This document shows, piece after piece, positions 1 through 7,461 of a DNA stretch of 10,616 nt. The position numbers were made by a program, and so were the translations under genes. The notes under the pieces are model-generated. The model saw nothing but the letters and a program-made list of their open reading frames with translations, was not told the DNA's origin and ran no database searches. The first letter of the stretch is position 1. The number at the start of each line of letters is the position of its first letter. Location: contig JAHZKM010000118.1 in NCBI GenBank assembly GCA_022600395.1, forward strand, positions 1-10,616, in the 5' to 3' direction. This DNA comes from Pseudomonadota bacterium. Its GTDB lineage: Bacteria; Pseudomonadota; Gammaproteobacteria; PS1; Pseudothioglobaceae.

Positions 1-726
1 AGGCGTGTGACTAGCTAAAAATTGATCAAGAATGGCAACTGCTTGCTGAATTTCAACTGACTCATAAAAGCTAATATTTTTCTTTCTTTGAGTGTAGCGC
101 ATATAGAGTTGGCTGGTAATCTCGTCAGTAAAAAAAATAGGCCCAACTGACGTTTTTCGTCTAATCTGGCCATCTACTTCATGCTCAGGGATGCACATTG
201 CTTGAGCGTGGGTTAGGGCTTTTGTTATGTCAGGGTTCTCTTCTCTAAGAAGTAAATAAACTATTTGTTGATCAATCCATTGGTTTTCGCCTCCTGATTG
301 AGCAGGACTAACACAAAATAAAGAAAACGCCCTAATACGCGCTTCAGGCGCATTATAGTAGCCATCAGTGTGCCAGCCAATAGCGCGATCAGTATAAGGG
401 ATAAACTCAGACTGATCCGATTGATCGCTTTGGGTGATATGTGCTAAGCCTTGATTTTGAGCGTATAAATGCTGATCAAATTCGGTCAAACCTAACTGCT
501 CATTGAAGCTAATAATGCTAGATTCGTAGTTCAGTTGAGCAGGTGTGTGAAATAATGCAAAATTATTAATACGACATAAGTCGCTAATTTTAGACTTCTC
601 AGCAGTTGATAGCTTAGCAGGGTTGCCAACCTCTACCAGGCAATTTTCAATATTAGTTTGGACTTTTGCAAGCTTTTCATCTCGCCAAAATTGGTAGTCA
701 TCTGTTGAAGTTATGACGTTAGCCAT
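1..726 (-). CDS. TauD/TfdA-family Fe(II)/2-oxoglutarate-dependent dioxygenase, C-terminus beyond window
   Basis: The reading frame is open from an ATG at 726 down to the window edge, giving 242 residues without a stop, so the C-terminus is missing. Residues 117-122 read GWHTDG, the H-x-D iron-binding motif of the TauD/TfdA fold (H119, D121). An SGGEN segment at 144-148 matches the Gly-Gly stretch that usually follows the core strands. The second iron-binding histidine and the 2-oxoglutarate-binding arginine would lie outside the window. These enzymes hydroxylate small substrates using O2 and 2-oxoglutarate; the substrate cannot be told from sequence. The start codon lies inside the end of yidC (8-bp overlap, ATGGCTAA), so translation is probably coupled to yidC. 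No clear Shine-Dalgarno is present. The family call is solid; calling it taurine or gamma-butyrobetaine dioxygenase would be over-reading. Confidence 0.85.
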   Translation of the reverse strand, partial: MANVITSTDDYQFWRDEKLAKVQTNIENCLVEVGNPAKLSTAEKSKISDLCRINNFALFHTPAQLNYESSIISFNEQLGLTEFDQHLYAQNQGLAHITQSDQSDQSEFIPYTDRAIGWHTDGYYNAPEARIRAFSLFCVSPAQSGGENQWIDQQIVYLLLREENPDITKALTHAQAMCIPEHEVDGQIRRKTSVGPIFFTDEITSQLYMRYTQRKKNISFYESVEIQQAVAILDQFLASHTP

Positions 727-2335
727 TAATACGCTTATTGATAAACCATTGTTGTGCAATTGACAAAATATTGTTTGCTACCCAGTAAAGCACCAATCCT
801 GACGGGAACCATATGAAGAAAATAGTAAAGATAAAAGGCAGTGACATCATAATTTTGGCTTGCATTGGGTCAGGCGGCGGAGGGTTAAGCTTTTGCTGTA
901 CAAACATCGATGCACCCATAATGAGTGGCAAGATATAGAATGGATCAGGCGCGGCTAAATCAAGTAAATACCAGAAAGGCGTTTGACGCAATTCAACCAT
1001 TTCTAGCAATACCCAATATAACGCAATGAAAACCGGTATTTGAACCAAGATTGGCAAACAGCCAGCCGCCGGATTAATCTTTTCCTTGCGATAAAGTTCC
1101 ATTGTTTTTTGGCCCATCTTTTCTTTATCGTCGCCGTAAGTTTCTTTGAGCTTAGCTAGTCTTGGAGAGAGTTTTCTCATACCAGCCATTGAACGATAAG
1201 ACTTTTCACTGAGCTTATAGAAAGCCAATTTGATCAAAATAGTTAGAATAATAATGGCATAACCCCAAGACCCGACATATTCATAAATCCAGTGCAGTAG
1301 CTCTGAAAGAGGCTTGGCAACAATAAATAAAATACCGTAATCAACTGTTTTATCAAGTCCTGGCGCCAAATTGTCAATACGAGATTGCTCTTTAGGGCCA
1401 ATATATAATGCGTTCTTTCCTAGTGTAGCGCTTGCACCAGGTGCAATTTTTTGAGCAGGGTTAACGATGGTTAATAAGTATTTACCATTATTTACTTTAG
1501 CAGAATAATTATGTACTTTTTGCGCTTCCGGAATCATGGCTACAAAGAAATAATGTTGAATCATTGCTAACCAGCCACCTTTAGAGGTGGTTTCTGGTTG
1601 CTCATTAAATTCATCAAACTCAATTTTTTCAAAGACCTCTTGGTCATCATATTTAGCGCCACCGGTGTAGGTTGGCATCATCATGTTTGATTGGTCTAGC
1701 GCGGTTCGTACTAATTGTGTATAACTAGTAACATCTAGTGGATCATTTGAGTTATTAGTTACCTGATAGTCAATATTAACTATATAGCTGTCTTTAGTAA
1801 AGCGGTAGTTTTTAGTGACAATAGTGCCATTTTCACCAGTCCATGTTAATGGCACGACTAGTGCATCACCTTGCATTTGGTAGTGCGCTTGTGCGGCACT
1901 AAATGATGAATGGTGAGTTGGCATTTGTTCGCTTGGTAGCAAGCCACTTTGCGCTTGGAACAGCTCATTTGGTGAGTCGCTTAGCAACTGGAAGTTTGCA
2001 ATAGAGCCTAACTCAATTGGATAATCGTCAAGCCATGCATTGATAATGGTACCGCCTTTTTGGCTAATCTCTAATGTGAGAAGATCTGTGTTAACTGTTA
2101 TAGATTCGCCGCTATGTGTTTGTTTGCTAGTAGGAACGTTTGCTGTTGGCTGGGTGCGAATGGCGCTAGGCACGTTGGCATCTTTACTAATAGATGCGGT
2201 ATCAGTGTTTTTCGTATCGGCTTGGTAAATTAGATTGCCATTGGCGTCAACAGCGTGTTGCCTATCCCATTGCTCATTGAGTAAGAAAATACTTAGAAGA
2301 ATGGCAATAATAAGGAAAATTTTTTGATTATTCAT
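719..2335 (-). CDS. yidC: Membrane protein insertase YidC (Oxa1/Alb3 family)
   Basis: YidC inserts and folds inner-membrane proteins, alone or with SecYEG. The 538-residue product has the Gram-negative layout: an N-terminal membrane anchor (about 5-20), a low-complexity Ser/Thr/Asn linker (about 40-75), a large periplasmic beta domain (about 78-330), then the conserved insertase core (about 340-532). Core landmarks are GWG-type entry to TM2 at 356-358, the cytoplasmic hairpin with GDDKEKM at 401-407, NPAAGCLPILVQIPVF at 421-436, VELRQTPF at 447-454, DPFYILPLIMG at 464-474 and WFPSGLVLYW at 509-518. The hydrophilic-groove arginine of the family (R366 in E. coli) aligns with K369 here, a conservative change. 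The protein ends soon after the last helix (INKRING) and lacks the long basic tail of the E. coli protein. It lies 24 bp after yidD, and its last 8 bp overlap the dioxygenase start. No strong Shine-Dalgarno is seen. Confidence 0.97.
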   Translation of the reverse strand: MNNQKIFLIIAILLSIFLLNEQWDRQHAVDANGNLIYQADTKNTDTASISKDANVPSAIRTQPTANVPTSKQTHSGESITVNTDLLTLEISQKGGTIINAWLDDYPIELGSIANFQLLSDSPNELFQAQSGLLPSEQMPTHHSSFSAAQAHYQMQGDALVVPLTWTGENGTIVTKNYRFTKDSYIVNIDYQVTNNSNDPLDVTSYTQLVRTALDQSNMMMPTYTGGAKYDDQEVFEKIEFDEFNEQPETTSKGGWLAMIQHYFFVAMIPEAQKVHNYSAKVNNGKYLLTIVNPAQKIAPGASATLGKNALYIGPKEQSRIDNLAPGLDKTVDYGILFIVAKPLSELLHWIYEYVGSWGYAIIILTILIKLAFYKLSEKSYRSMAGMRKLSPRLAKLKETYGDDKEKMGQKTMELYRKEKINPAAGCLPILVQIPVFIALYWVLLEMVELRQTPFWYLLDLAAPDPFYILPLIMGASMFVQQKLNPPPPDPMQAKIMMSLPFIFTIFFIWFPSGLVLYWVANNILSIAQQWFINKRING

Positions 2336-2359
2336 CGGTTTTTTTGAATTAAAATTAAG

Positions 2360-2575
2360 TTACTTTTTAGGCACAGGATCAAAGCCGCCTTCGTGCCATG
2401 GGTGACACTTTCCAATACGTTTTATACCCAGCATAAAGCCTTTAAATAGCCCATGTTCTTTGATAGAGTCATAAGCATATTGAGAGCAAGTTGGTTGAAA
2501 GCGACAATTAGATCCTAATAGCGGGCTAATTAGCCATTGATAAAGTTTAATCGGTATTAAGAGTAGATAGCGCAT
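2360..2575 (-). CDS. yidD: Membrane protein insertion efficiency factor YidD
   Basis: This 71-residue protein has the full YidD signature: an N-terminal amphipathic segment ([17 protein letters not shown], 4-20), [11 protein letters not shown] at 24-34, and [18 protein letters not shown] at 52-69. The three conserved cysteines are C24, C30 and C57. YidD is a small protein on the cytoplasmic face of the inner membrane that helps YidC-dependent insertion. The ATG at 2575 shares one base with the rnpA stop (TAATG on the coding strand), so ribosomes finishing rnpA probably restart here; there is no separate Shine-Dalgarno. Length and position between rnpA and yidC are typical. Confidence 0.96.
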   Translation of the reverse strand: MRYLLLIPIKLYQWLISPLLGSNCRFQPTCSQYAYDSIKEHGLFKGFMLGIKRIGKCHPWHEGGFDPVPKK

Positions 2576-2916
2576 TATTTACTAACTACTTTTTTCAATA
2601 AAGATTCTAAATCTTTTGCTATAACAGTATTGTTAGCAGTCTTTGATTGCTTGGCCATGACAACAAACTCCCAGCTACCTAGTTGCGCTTGGTTGAGTCT
2701 AAAGGTCTCGCGCGCTAAGCGCTTAAAGCGATTACGCTCAATTGCTAGACGGTGTACTTTTTTAGAAATAGCCAAGCCGAGCTTGGCTCGCGATTGGTCT
2801 GTCTTAATGGACATTACCTGCCAATATTTTCCCCTAGTTATTTTTCCATGATTAAAGATGGATTTATATTCGCTAGGTTTTAATAATTTAGATTGACGGG
2901 TTAATCTAAAAGACAT
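2575..2916 (-). CDS. rnpA: Ribonuclease P protein component
   Basis: This is the basic protein subunit of RNase P, which works with the catalytic RNA to remove 5' leaders from pre-tRNAs. The product is 113 residues, close to the usual 110-125. It opens with the family motif [15 protein letters not shown] (3-17), continues with [19 protein letters not shown] (44-62) and carries the RNA-binding RNR box [14 protein letters not shown] at 60-73. The gene begins 13 bp after rpmH and its stop shares one base with the yidD start. The upstream bases lack a good Shine-Dalgarno, so expression probably depends on the rpmH transcript and ribosome flow from rpmH. Confidence 0.96.
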   Translation of the reverse strand: MSFRLTRQSKLLKPSEYKSIFNHGKITRGKYWQVMSIKTDQSRAKLGLAISKKVHRLAIERNRFKRLARETFRLNQAQLGSWEFVVMAKQSKTANNTVIAKDLESLLKKVVSK

Positions 2917-2929
2917 CTGAAAATAGAAG

Positions 2930-3070
2930 TTAAGCTGTTAAACGCTTACGTCCTTTTCTTCTACGTGCGTTAATAATTGCACGACCTGCTTTAGTGCTCA
3001 TTCTTGATCTGAAACCGTGTTTACGTTTACGTTTGATAACACTCGGTTGAAAAGTTCTCTTTTGCTTCAT
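2930..3070 (-). CDS. rpmH: 50S ribosomal protein L34
   Basis: This is a short gene read by translating the minus strand from the ATG at 3070. It gives 46 residues: [20 protein letters not shown], then [20 protein letters not shown] and RKRLTA. This is L34 over its whole length: the TFQPS start, the HGFRxRM centre and the Arg/Lys-rich end are all diagnostic. Compared with the common MKRTFQPS start it has two extra residues (QK after MK). L34 is a late-assembling protein of the large ribosomal subunit. It is the first gene of the leftward rpmH-rnpA-yidD-yidC operon, and the gap to rnpA is 13 bp. Confidence 0.97.
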   Translation of the reverse strand: MKQKRTFQPSVIKRKRKHGFRSRMSTKAGRAIINARRRKGRKRLTA

Positions 3071-3098
3071 AATGGGTATTGTTCAATAAAATCTTGCA

Positions 3099-3107
3099 AT
3101 TTTACCA
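3099..3107 (-). promoter_or_regulatory. Candidate sigma-70 extended -10 promoter for rpmH operon
   Basis: On the minus strand the bases read TGGTAAAAT, i.e. a TG-N extension followed by TAAAAT (five of six to TATAAT), 28 bp before the rpmH ATG. A convincing -35 is not visible at 17 bp (ATGCCA), which extended -10 promoters tolerate. The placement in the divergent rpmH/dprA gap supports the call; it is inferred from motif and position only. Confidence 0.45.
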
Positions 3108-3142
3108 TAACTTAATGGCCCTGGCATTAACTGTGACGAATA

Positions 3143-3172
3143 TAGACGTCAAGGCAATATAGATGCTAAAAT
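3143..3172 (+). promoter_or_regulatory. Candidate sigma-70 promoter for dprA-smg-topA
   Basis: TAGACG (3143-3148, four of six to TTGACA) is followed after 18 bp by TAAAAT (3167-3172), itself preceded by TGC at 3164-3166, which makes an extended -10. The -10 lies 34 bp before the dprA ATG. It points away from the rpmH promoter, as expected for a divergent control region. Confidence 0.45.
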
Positions 3173-3194
3173 GACACATATTTTAGCTTTTTAA

Positions 3195-3200
3195 GCGAGG
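3195..3200 (+). promoter_or_regulatory. Ribosome binding site that fixes the dprA start
   Basis: GCGAGG lies 6 bp before the ATG at 3207. A TTG at 3201 is in frame two codons earlier but directly abuts this site, too close for initiation. The ATG at 3207 is therefore the likely start. Confidence 0.6.
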
Positions 3201-3206
3201 TTGCTA

Positions 3207-4295
3207 ATGGATTTACTATATTGGTTGATGCTACTAAAAGCACCGAATTTAGGGGTTAAAACATTTTATAAATCGTTGCGATATTTTGAAACGCCACAGC
3301 AGGTTTTTCAAGCTAGTCATCATGAGCGTCTTGGCTCTGGACTATTTAAAAAATCTACGTTAGCTTATCTTAACTCAGCAAATACGAGTATAGTTAAGGC
3401 TGATCTAGAATGGATGCAAAAAAAGAATTGTCACATCTTAACCTTAATTGATAAGCGTTATCCTCCACAATTAAAAACTATTGCTGACCCACCACCTCTA
3501 CTTTATGTCAGAGGCGATGTTGGTTGTTTGAAAGAACCTCAGTTAGCGATTGTTGGTAGTCGAAACCCAACTACAGGAGGCAAACAAAATGCATATCAAT
3601 TTGCAACTGATTTGTCTAAACTGGGTTTTGTAATTACCTCTGGCATGGCAAGTGGAATTGATGCGCAAGCGCATATTGGCGCTTTGGAGCAAAGCGCTAA
3701 AACCATTGCGGTATGTGGTACAGGACTTGATAGAATCTATCCAGCAAAGCACAAGTCTTTGGCTCACCAAATCTCAATGCAAGGTGCCTTAATTTCAGAG
3801 TTTTTTATTGGCACATCACCAATAGCAAGCAACTTTCCTAGACGCAATCGAATTATTAGCGCTTTAAGTTTGGGCACACTAGTTGTTGAGGCGAGCATTA
3901 AGAGTGGTACCATGATTACTGCCAAGCTTGCCGCTGAACAAGGCAAAGAAGTATTTGCCATTCCAAGCTCTATTCACAATCCCTTGTCTCAGGGGTGCCA
4001 TTATTTGATTAATCAAGGTGCTAAACTAGTTGGTAACATAAACGACATTGTTGAGGAGCTGCCAGAAGTCTCATTGAGTGATATACTGCCACAGAAAAAA
4101 GATGATTCTATAAAAGGGATGGACAAGACAGGGTCTAAAGTATTAAAATGTCTTAGCTATGAACCTTTGAGTATTGATCAGTTGGTTGAAAAAACCAATC
4201 TTAGTCCACAGATAGTATCACAAGAGCTACTCTTATTAGAATTGGCAGGCAAATTAGAAAAGACCCATGCACAAGGCTATATATTAATTAAATAA
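3207..4295 (+). CDS. dprA: DNA processing protein DprA (Smf)
   Basis: DprA binds single-stranded DNA entering during transformation and loads RecA on it. The 362-residue product (ATG start) has an N-terminal helical region (about 1-65), the Rossmann-like DprA core (about 70-285) and a C-terminal winged-helix-like domain (about 305-362). Core motifs are GSRNPT at 117-122, SGMASGIDAQAH at 145-156, GTGLDRIYP at 171-179, FPRRNRIIS at 210-218, VVEA at 226-229 and SGT at 233-235. The usual VPG before the SIHNPLSQGCHYLI stretch is AIPS here, a small deviation near 251-254. The gene is first of a plus-strand group, with smg 10 bp downstream. Its presence does not prove competence, since dprA is widely kept in non-transformable bacteria. 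Confidence 0.95.
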   Translation: MDLLYWLMLLKAPNLGVKTFYKSLRYFETPQQVFQASHHERLGSGLFKKSTLAYLNSANTSIVKADLEWMQKKNCHILTLIDKRYPPQLKTIADPPPLLYVRGDVGCLKEPQLAIVGSRNPTTGGKQNAYQFATDLSKLGFVITSGMASGIDAQAHIGALEQSAKTIAVCGTGLDRIYPAKHKSLAHQISMQGALISEFFIGTSPIASNFPRRNRIISALSLGTLVVEASIKSGTMITAKLAAEQGKEVFAIPSSIHNPLSQGCHYLINQGAKLVGNINDIVEELPEVSLSDILPQKKDDSIKGMDKTGSKVLKCLSYEPLSIDQLVEKTNLSPQIVSQELLLLELAGKLEKTHAQGYILIK

Positions 4296-4305
4296 AATTT
4301 ATAAT

Positions 4306-4797
4306 ATGACACACAACATTCTTGACGTCCTTACTTATATGTTCGATTATCTTTTTGAAGAGGTGGAGCATAACAATACCCATGAAATCAACGACAGTGA
4401 GTTAAAGGCACATTTATCAGATGCGGGATTTGATGTAGTAGGTATTGATAAAGCGCTTAGTTGGTTAGAGAATATTGCCGCTTTGCAGGATGGAAAAATC
4501 AAACCATTTGATCTAATCAATCAAACTAGTATGCGTATTTATACGGATGCAGAACAATCAAGACTAGATGCTAAGGCACGCGGATTCTTGCTTTTTATGG
4601 AGAACGTAGGTCAGTTGGATGCAAACCAGCGTGAAATGATTATTGAGCAAGTTATGTCATTAGGCGATCCAGGTATTGATTTGGAAGATCTTAAATGGGT
4701 AGTAATGATGGTATTAGGCAATAGCGCAGATGGTGAAATGTCTGCCCAATGGCTTGAGTCCATTGTATTTCTTGATGAAAATCGCACCTTACAATAA
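4306..4797 (+). CDS. smg: Smg family protein (DUF494)
   Basis: The 163-residue acidic protein matches Smg along its length. Landmarks are DVLTYMFDYLFEE at 7-19, LKAHLSDAGFD at 33-43, ALSWLENIA at 50-58, the SMRIYT(x)nE segment at 75-83 region, RGFLLFMENVG near 92-102 and DLEDLKWVVMMVLGN in the last third. Smg is a conserved proteobacterial protein of unknown molecular role, usually found between dprA and topA, as here. It contains no membrane segment or catalytic motif that I can name. The stop codon shares one base with the topA start (TAATG), so translation of topA is probably coupled to it. The upstream region is AT-only with no evident Shine-Dalgarno. Confidence 0.93.
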   Translation: MTHNILDVLTYMFDYLFEEVEHNNTHEINDSELKAHLSDAGFDVVGIDKALSWLENIAALQDGKIKPFDLINQTSMRIYTDAEQSRLDAKARGFLLFMENVGQLDANQREMIIEQVMSLGDPGIDLEDLKWVVMMVLGNSADGEMSAQWLESIVFLDENRTLQ

Positions 4798-7184
4798 TGG
4801 CTAAAAACTTAGTTATTGTTGAGTCGCCTGCAAAGGCTAAAACAATTGAAAAATTTTTGGGTAAAGACTATGTTGTTAAGTCGAGTATTGGCCATATTCG
4901 TGATATGCCAAAAAAGAATATGGGTATTGACATCGAAAATAATTTCGAACCTACCTATGAGGTGACCACTGATAAAAAGAAAGTGGTCGCTGAATTGCGT
5001 AAAGCAGTTAAATCGGCAGAAAAAGTATACCTCGCAACGGATGAAGATCGTGAAGGCGAAGCTATTGCTTGGCATTTACTTGAAGCGCTAAAATTGCCAA
5101 GAGATACAGCTAGAATAGTTTTTCACGAGATTACTAAAGGCGCAATTACTAATGCAATCACTATGCCAAGAATGGTAGATTATCATTTAGTAGACGCTCA
5201 GCAAGCGCGTCGAATTATTGATCGTTTAGTGGGCTTTGAAATCTCACCTGTTCTTTGGCGCAAAATTTCTGGTGCACGCTCTGCAGGACGGGTGCAATCT
5301 CCGGTGATGCGCTTAGTAGTTGAACGAGAAAGGGAAATAGCCCAACATATTGCTATTTCGACTTATAAAGTCAAAGCTGAGTTGGTGAATGCTAACGGTG
5401 AAGTAGTTGAAGTGAAACTCAATACAGATTTTGAATCTAAAGCTGAGGCGCTAGCCTTTGCAAGTAAACTTTTATCAGCAGAATTAACGGTTGATTCTAT
5501 TGAGAAAAAACCTTCAAAGCGATCACCAAAAGCTCCTTTCATTACCTCAACTTTACAACAAGAGGCATCTCAGAAATTAGGGTTTTCGGTCAAGCAAACA
5601 ATGACTATTGCACAAAACTTGTATCGCGAAGGTTCGATTACGTATATGAGAACAGACTCATTTACCCTGTCAGAAACAGCGATTGAGGCTGCGGGTAAAG
5701 TGATCAAGCAAGAGTTCGGTTCAGAGTATCATCAGGTTAGACGGTTTAAGACGAAAGATTCGGGTGCACAAGAAGCGCATGAAGCGATTCGCCCGACAGA
5801 TTTAACCAAGCCAAGCATTTATGGCGTGGATGAGCAAACCGCCAAGCTTTATAGTCTTATTTATAAGCGAACACTAGCCTCGCAAATGAGCGATGCGCAA
5901 TTGCAAAAAACACAAATCAAAGTGGTTGTTTCTAATGCACAAGAGCGGTTTGTAGCGAATGGAGAGATCTTAACCTTCCCTGGCTTTTTAAAAGCCTATG
6001 ATTATCTTTCTGCTGATGATAAACTACTGCCTAATTTAAGTGAGGGAGATGTCTTAACGCTCGCCAGCTTTTCTGCAAGAGAAAGTTTTTCTCGTGCCAA
6101 GGCACGTTATACCGAGGCTTCGTTGGTTAAAAAAGTAGAAGAAATGGGCATTGGTAGACCTTCTACCTTTGCCACTATGGTTTCTACCGTACAAGATCGT
6201 AACTATGTCAGCAAAGAAACTCGTGAGGGTTATGAGCGTGAATACGACCTAATTGAAATACAAGATGATGCGGTAGTCGAATCAAGACCAAGTGAAACGA
6301 CAGGTGCTGAAAAAAATAAACTTTTCCCTACTAATGTTGCTTATTTATTGAATGATTTTTTAGTGAAAAATTTCAGCAATATTATCGATTACGAGTTTAC
6401 TGCCAAATTGGAAAGTGATTTTGATATGGTGGCCACAAAAAATACTCCATGGAAAGAAGTGGTCAAGAACTTCTACGAGCCATTTCATGCACAAATTGAA
6501 GCAGCAGCAGATATTTCTAGAGAGGAAACACATGGGATGCGTGAATTGGGTGAAGATCCAAAATCAGGCAAACCAGTGAGCGTTCGCTTTGGGCGCTATG
6601 GTGCGTTTGCACAAATTGGCCATAAAGATGATGAAGACAAACCAACGTTTGCCGCGTTAAGGGGCGTGCTGGATATTGAAACCATTACCCTAGAAGAAGC
6701 ATTAGAGCTTTTTAATATGCCTCGCACTGTTGGCGAAACAGATGATTTTGGTTTAATTAAAGCTAATTATGGGCGTTTCGGTCCTTATATTCAATACGGT
6801 AAAAAATATGTTTCATTAAAAGAGCATACGCCTGAAGATGTTGACTTGGCAACCGCATTAGAACTAATAGCCGCTAAAGAAAAATTTGATGCAGAGCGTA
6901 TTATTAAAATTTTTGACGACTCTGAAATTCAAGTTTTAAATGGTCGTTTTGGGCCGTATATCTGGAACGGTAAAAAACGCGGAAAGGGGCAAAAAAATAT
7001 TACTATTAAAAAAATATTTGGCGATAAAGAGCCAGCTGATTTAACATTGGAAGAGTGTAAAAAAGCCATCTCTGGAAAGCTCAAACCAAAAGTTAAAAAA
7101 CGTAAAAAAGCTACACCTAAAAAAGCCGGCGCTAAAAAAGCGACTAGCAAGCCTCTCAAAAAAGCTGCCAAGAAAGAGCCATAA
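4797..7184 (+). CDS. topA: DNA topoisomerase I (type IA, omega protein)
   Basis: TopA relaxes negative supercoils by cutting and resealing one strand. The 795-residue product starts with the Toprim domain (VIVESPAKAKTIEKFLG, 6-22; TDEDREGEAIAWH, 81-93, with metal-binding acids D82, D84 and E86, plus E9). The type IA core follows, with YREGSITYMRTDS at 276-288: Y283 is the nucleophile and R285 the conserved neighbour. GIGRPSTFATMV (451-462) is another family hallmark. The C-terminus has no CxxC zinc ribbons; only one cysteine (C755) occurs there. Instead it holds three related units, FGRYGAFAQIG (598-608), YGRFGPYIQYGKK (658-670) and NGRFGPYIWNGKK (715-727), then a Lys/Ala-rich tail (762-795) likely to bind DNA. 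E. coli TopA is 865 residues with zinc ribbons, so this is the other common architecture. Confidence 0.97.
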   Translation: MAKNLVIVESPAKAKTIEKFLGKDYVVKSSIGHIRDMPKKNMGIDIENNFEPTYEVTTDKKKVVAELRKAVKSAEKVYLATDEDREGEAIAWHLLEALKLPRDTARIVFHEITKGAITNAITMPRMVDYHLVDAQQARRIIDRLVGFEISPVLWRKISGARSAGRVQSPVMRLVVEREREIAQHIAISTYKVKAELVNANGEVVEVKLNTDFESKAEALAFASKLLSAELTVDSIEKKPSKRSPKAPFITSTLQQEASQKLGFSVKQTMTIAQNLYREGSITYMRTDSFTLSETAIEAAGKVIKQEFGSEYHQVRRFKTKDSGAQEAHEAIRPTDLTKPSIYGVDEQTAKLYSLIYKRTLASQMSDAQLQKTQIKVVVSNAQERFVANGEILTFPGFLKAYDYLSADDKLLPNLSEGDVLTLASFSARESFSRAKARYTEASLVKKVEEMGIGRPSTFATMVSTVQDRNYVSKETREGYEREYDLIEIQDDAVVESRPSETTGAEKNKLFPTNVAYLLNDFLVKNFSNIIDYEFTAKLESDFDMVATKNTPWKEVVKNFYEPFHAQIEAAADISREETHGMRELGEDPKSGKPVSVRFGRYGAFAQIGHKDDEDKPTFAALRGVLDIETITLEEALELFNMPRTVGETDDFGLIKANYGRFGPYIQYGKKYVSLKEHTPEDVDLATALELIAAKEKFDAERIIKIFDDSEIQVLNGRFGPYIWNGKKRGKGQKNITIKKIFGDKEPADLTLEECKKAISGKLKPKVKKRKKATPKKAGAKKATSKPLKKAAKKEP

Positions 7185-7218
7185 GCTATCATAGCCTTAT
7201 TATCCAACAGCCTTTTTT
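7182..7218 (+). terminator. Weak terminator-like hairpin after topA
   Basis: The bases ATAAG-CTA-TCA-TAG-(C)-CTTAT from 7181 to 7200 form an 8-bp stem with one bulged C and a short loop that includes the topA stop codon. A T7 run follows at 7213-7219, but about 12 bases separate it from the stem, which is not the classic arrangement. A TAAAAT box at 7232-7237 further on could be a -10 for the next operon, but no matching -35 is convincing. The 84-bp gap contains nothing else I can identify. Confidence 0.25.
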
Positions 7219-7268
7219 TACCCTAGCGGTGTAAAATGCAGAGCATTTATTGTTAAATATCAATTGTT

Positions 7269-7451
7269 ATGTTACTAATTAGCGAAATAATGATCGGAAA
7301 TCCACAAGTTGATAATTTTGAAGAGTTAGTTGAGATACTTAAAGCTATTTCAAAGACGTCTGATGAGCGTTTTTTTCGAATGGATGTTAAGCCCGACTAT
7401 CAAGACACACCGGAAAACTGGGAGGATCGTCTAGAGGCGGCCTTTTACTAG
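7269..7451 (+). CDS. Small conserved-looking hypothetical protein, 60 aa, upstream of trpFB
   Basis: I do not recognise this protein. It is a 60-residue acidic product with a helical centre (NFEELVEILKAISKT, 16-30) and a polar end rich in Asp, Glu and Trp (RFFRMDVKPDYQDTPENWED, 34-53, then RLEAAFY). It has no signal peptide, membrane helix, cysteine or metal motif. Two ATG starts are possible, at 7269 and at 7290 (giving 53 residues, MIGNPQVD...); neither has a good Shine-Dalgarno, so the start is undecided. It is treated as real because its stop is followed after 10 bp by a well-placed ribosome site and start for the next gene, and because its codon use and composition look like its neighbours. 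A partner role to the 235-residue protein is suggested only by adjacency. Confidence 0.65.
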   Translation: MLLISEIMIGNPQVDNFEELVEILKAISKTSDERFFRMDVKPDYQDTPENWEDRLEAAFY

Positions 7452-7454
7452 AGG
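7450..7454 (+). promoter_or_regulatory. Shine-Dalgarno of the 235-aa gene overlapping the upstream stop
   Basis: AGAGG (7450-7454) lies 7 bp before the ATG at 7462 and shares bases with the TAG stop of the upstream 60-residue gene. This spacing is near ideal and ties initiation of the second gene to termination of the first. Confidence 0.6.
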
Positions 7455-7461
7455 ATAACCC

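Noticed and set aside
2040..2228. Plus-strand open frame inside yidC
   Set aside because: It is antisense to the variable linker and periplasmic start of yidC, with no family resemblance.
3201..3206. TTG start for dprA
   Set aside because: It directly abuts the GCGAGG ribosome site; the ATG at 3207 has correct spacing.
3071..3206. Origin of replication beside rpmH
   Set aside because: No DnaA-box cluster, no dnaA gene, and the gap is only 136 bp.
4809..5075. Minus-strand open frame opposite the topA Toprim domain
   Set aside because: It lies fully inside a clear gene, has no ribosome site, and its composition is explained by antisense reading.
6929..7207. Minus-strand open frame opposite the end of topA
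   Set aside because: It is the antisense shadow of the lysine-rich tail, giving a Phe/Leu-rich product with no independent signals.
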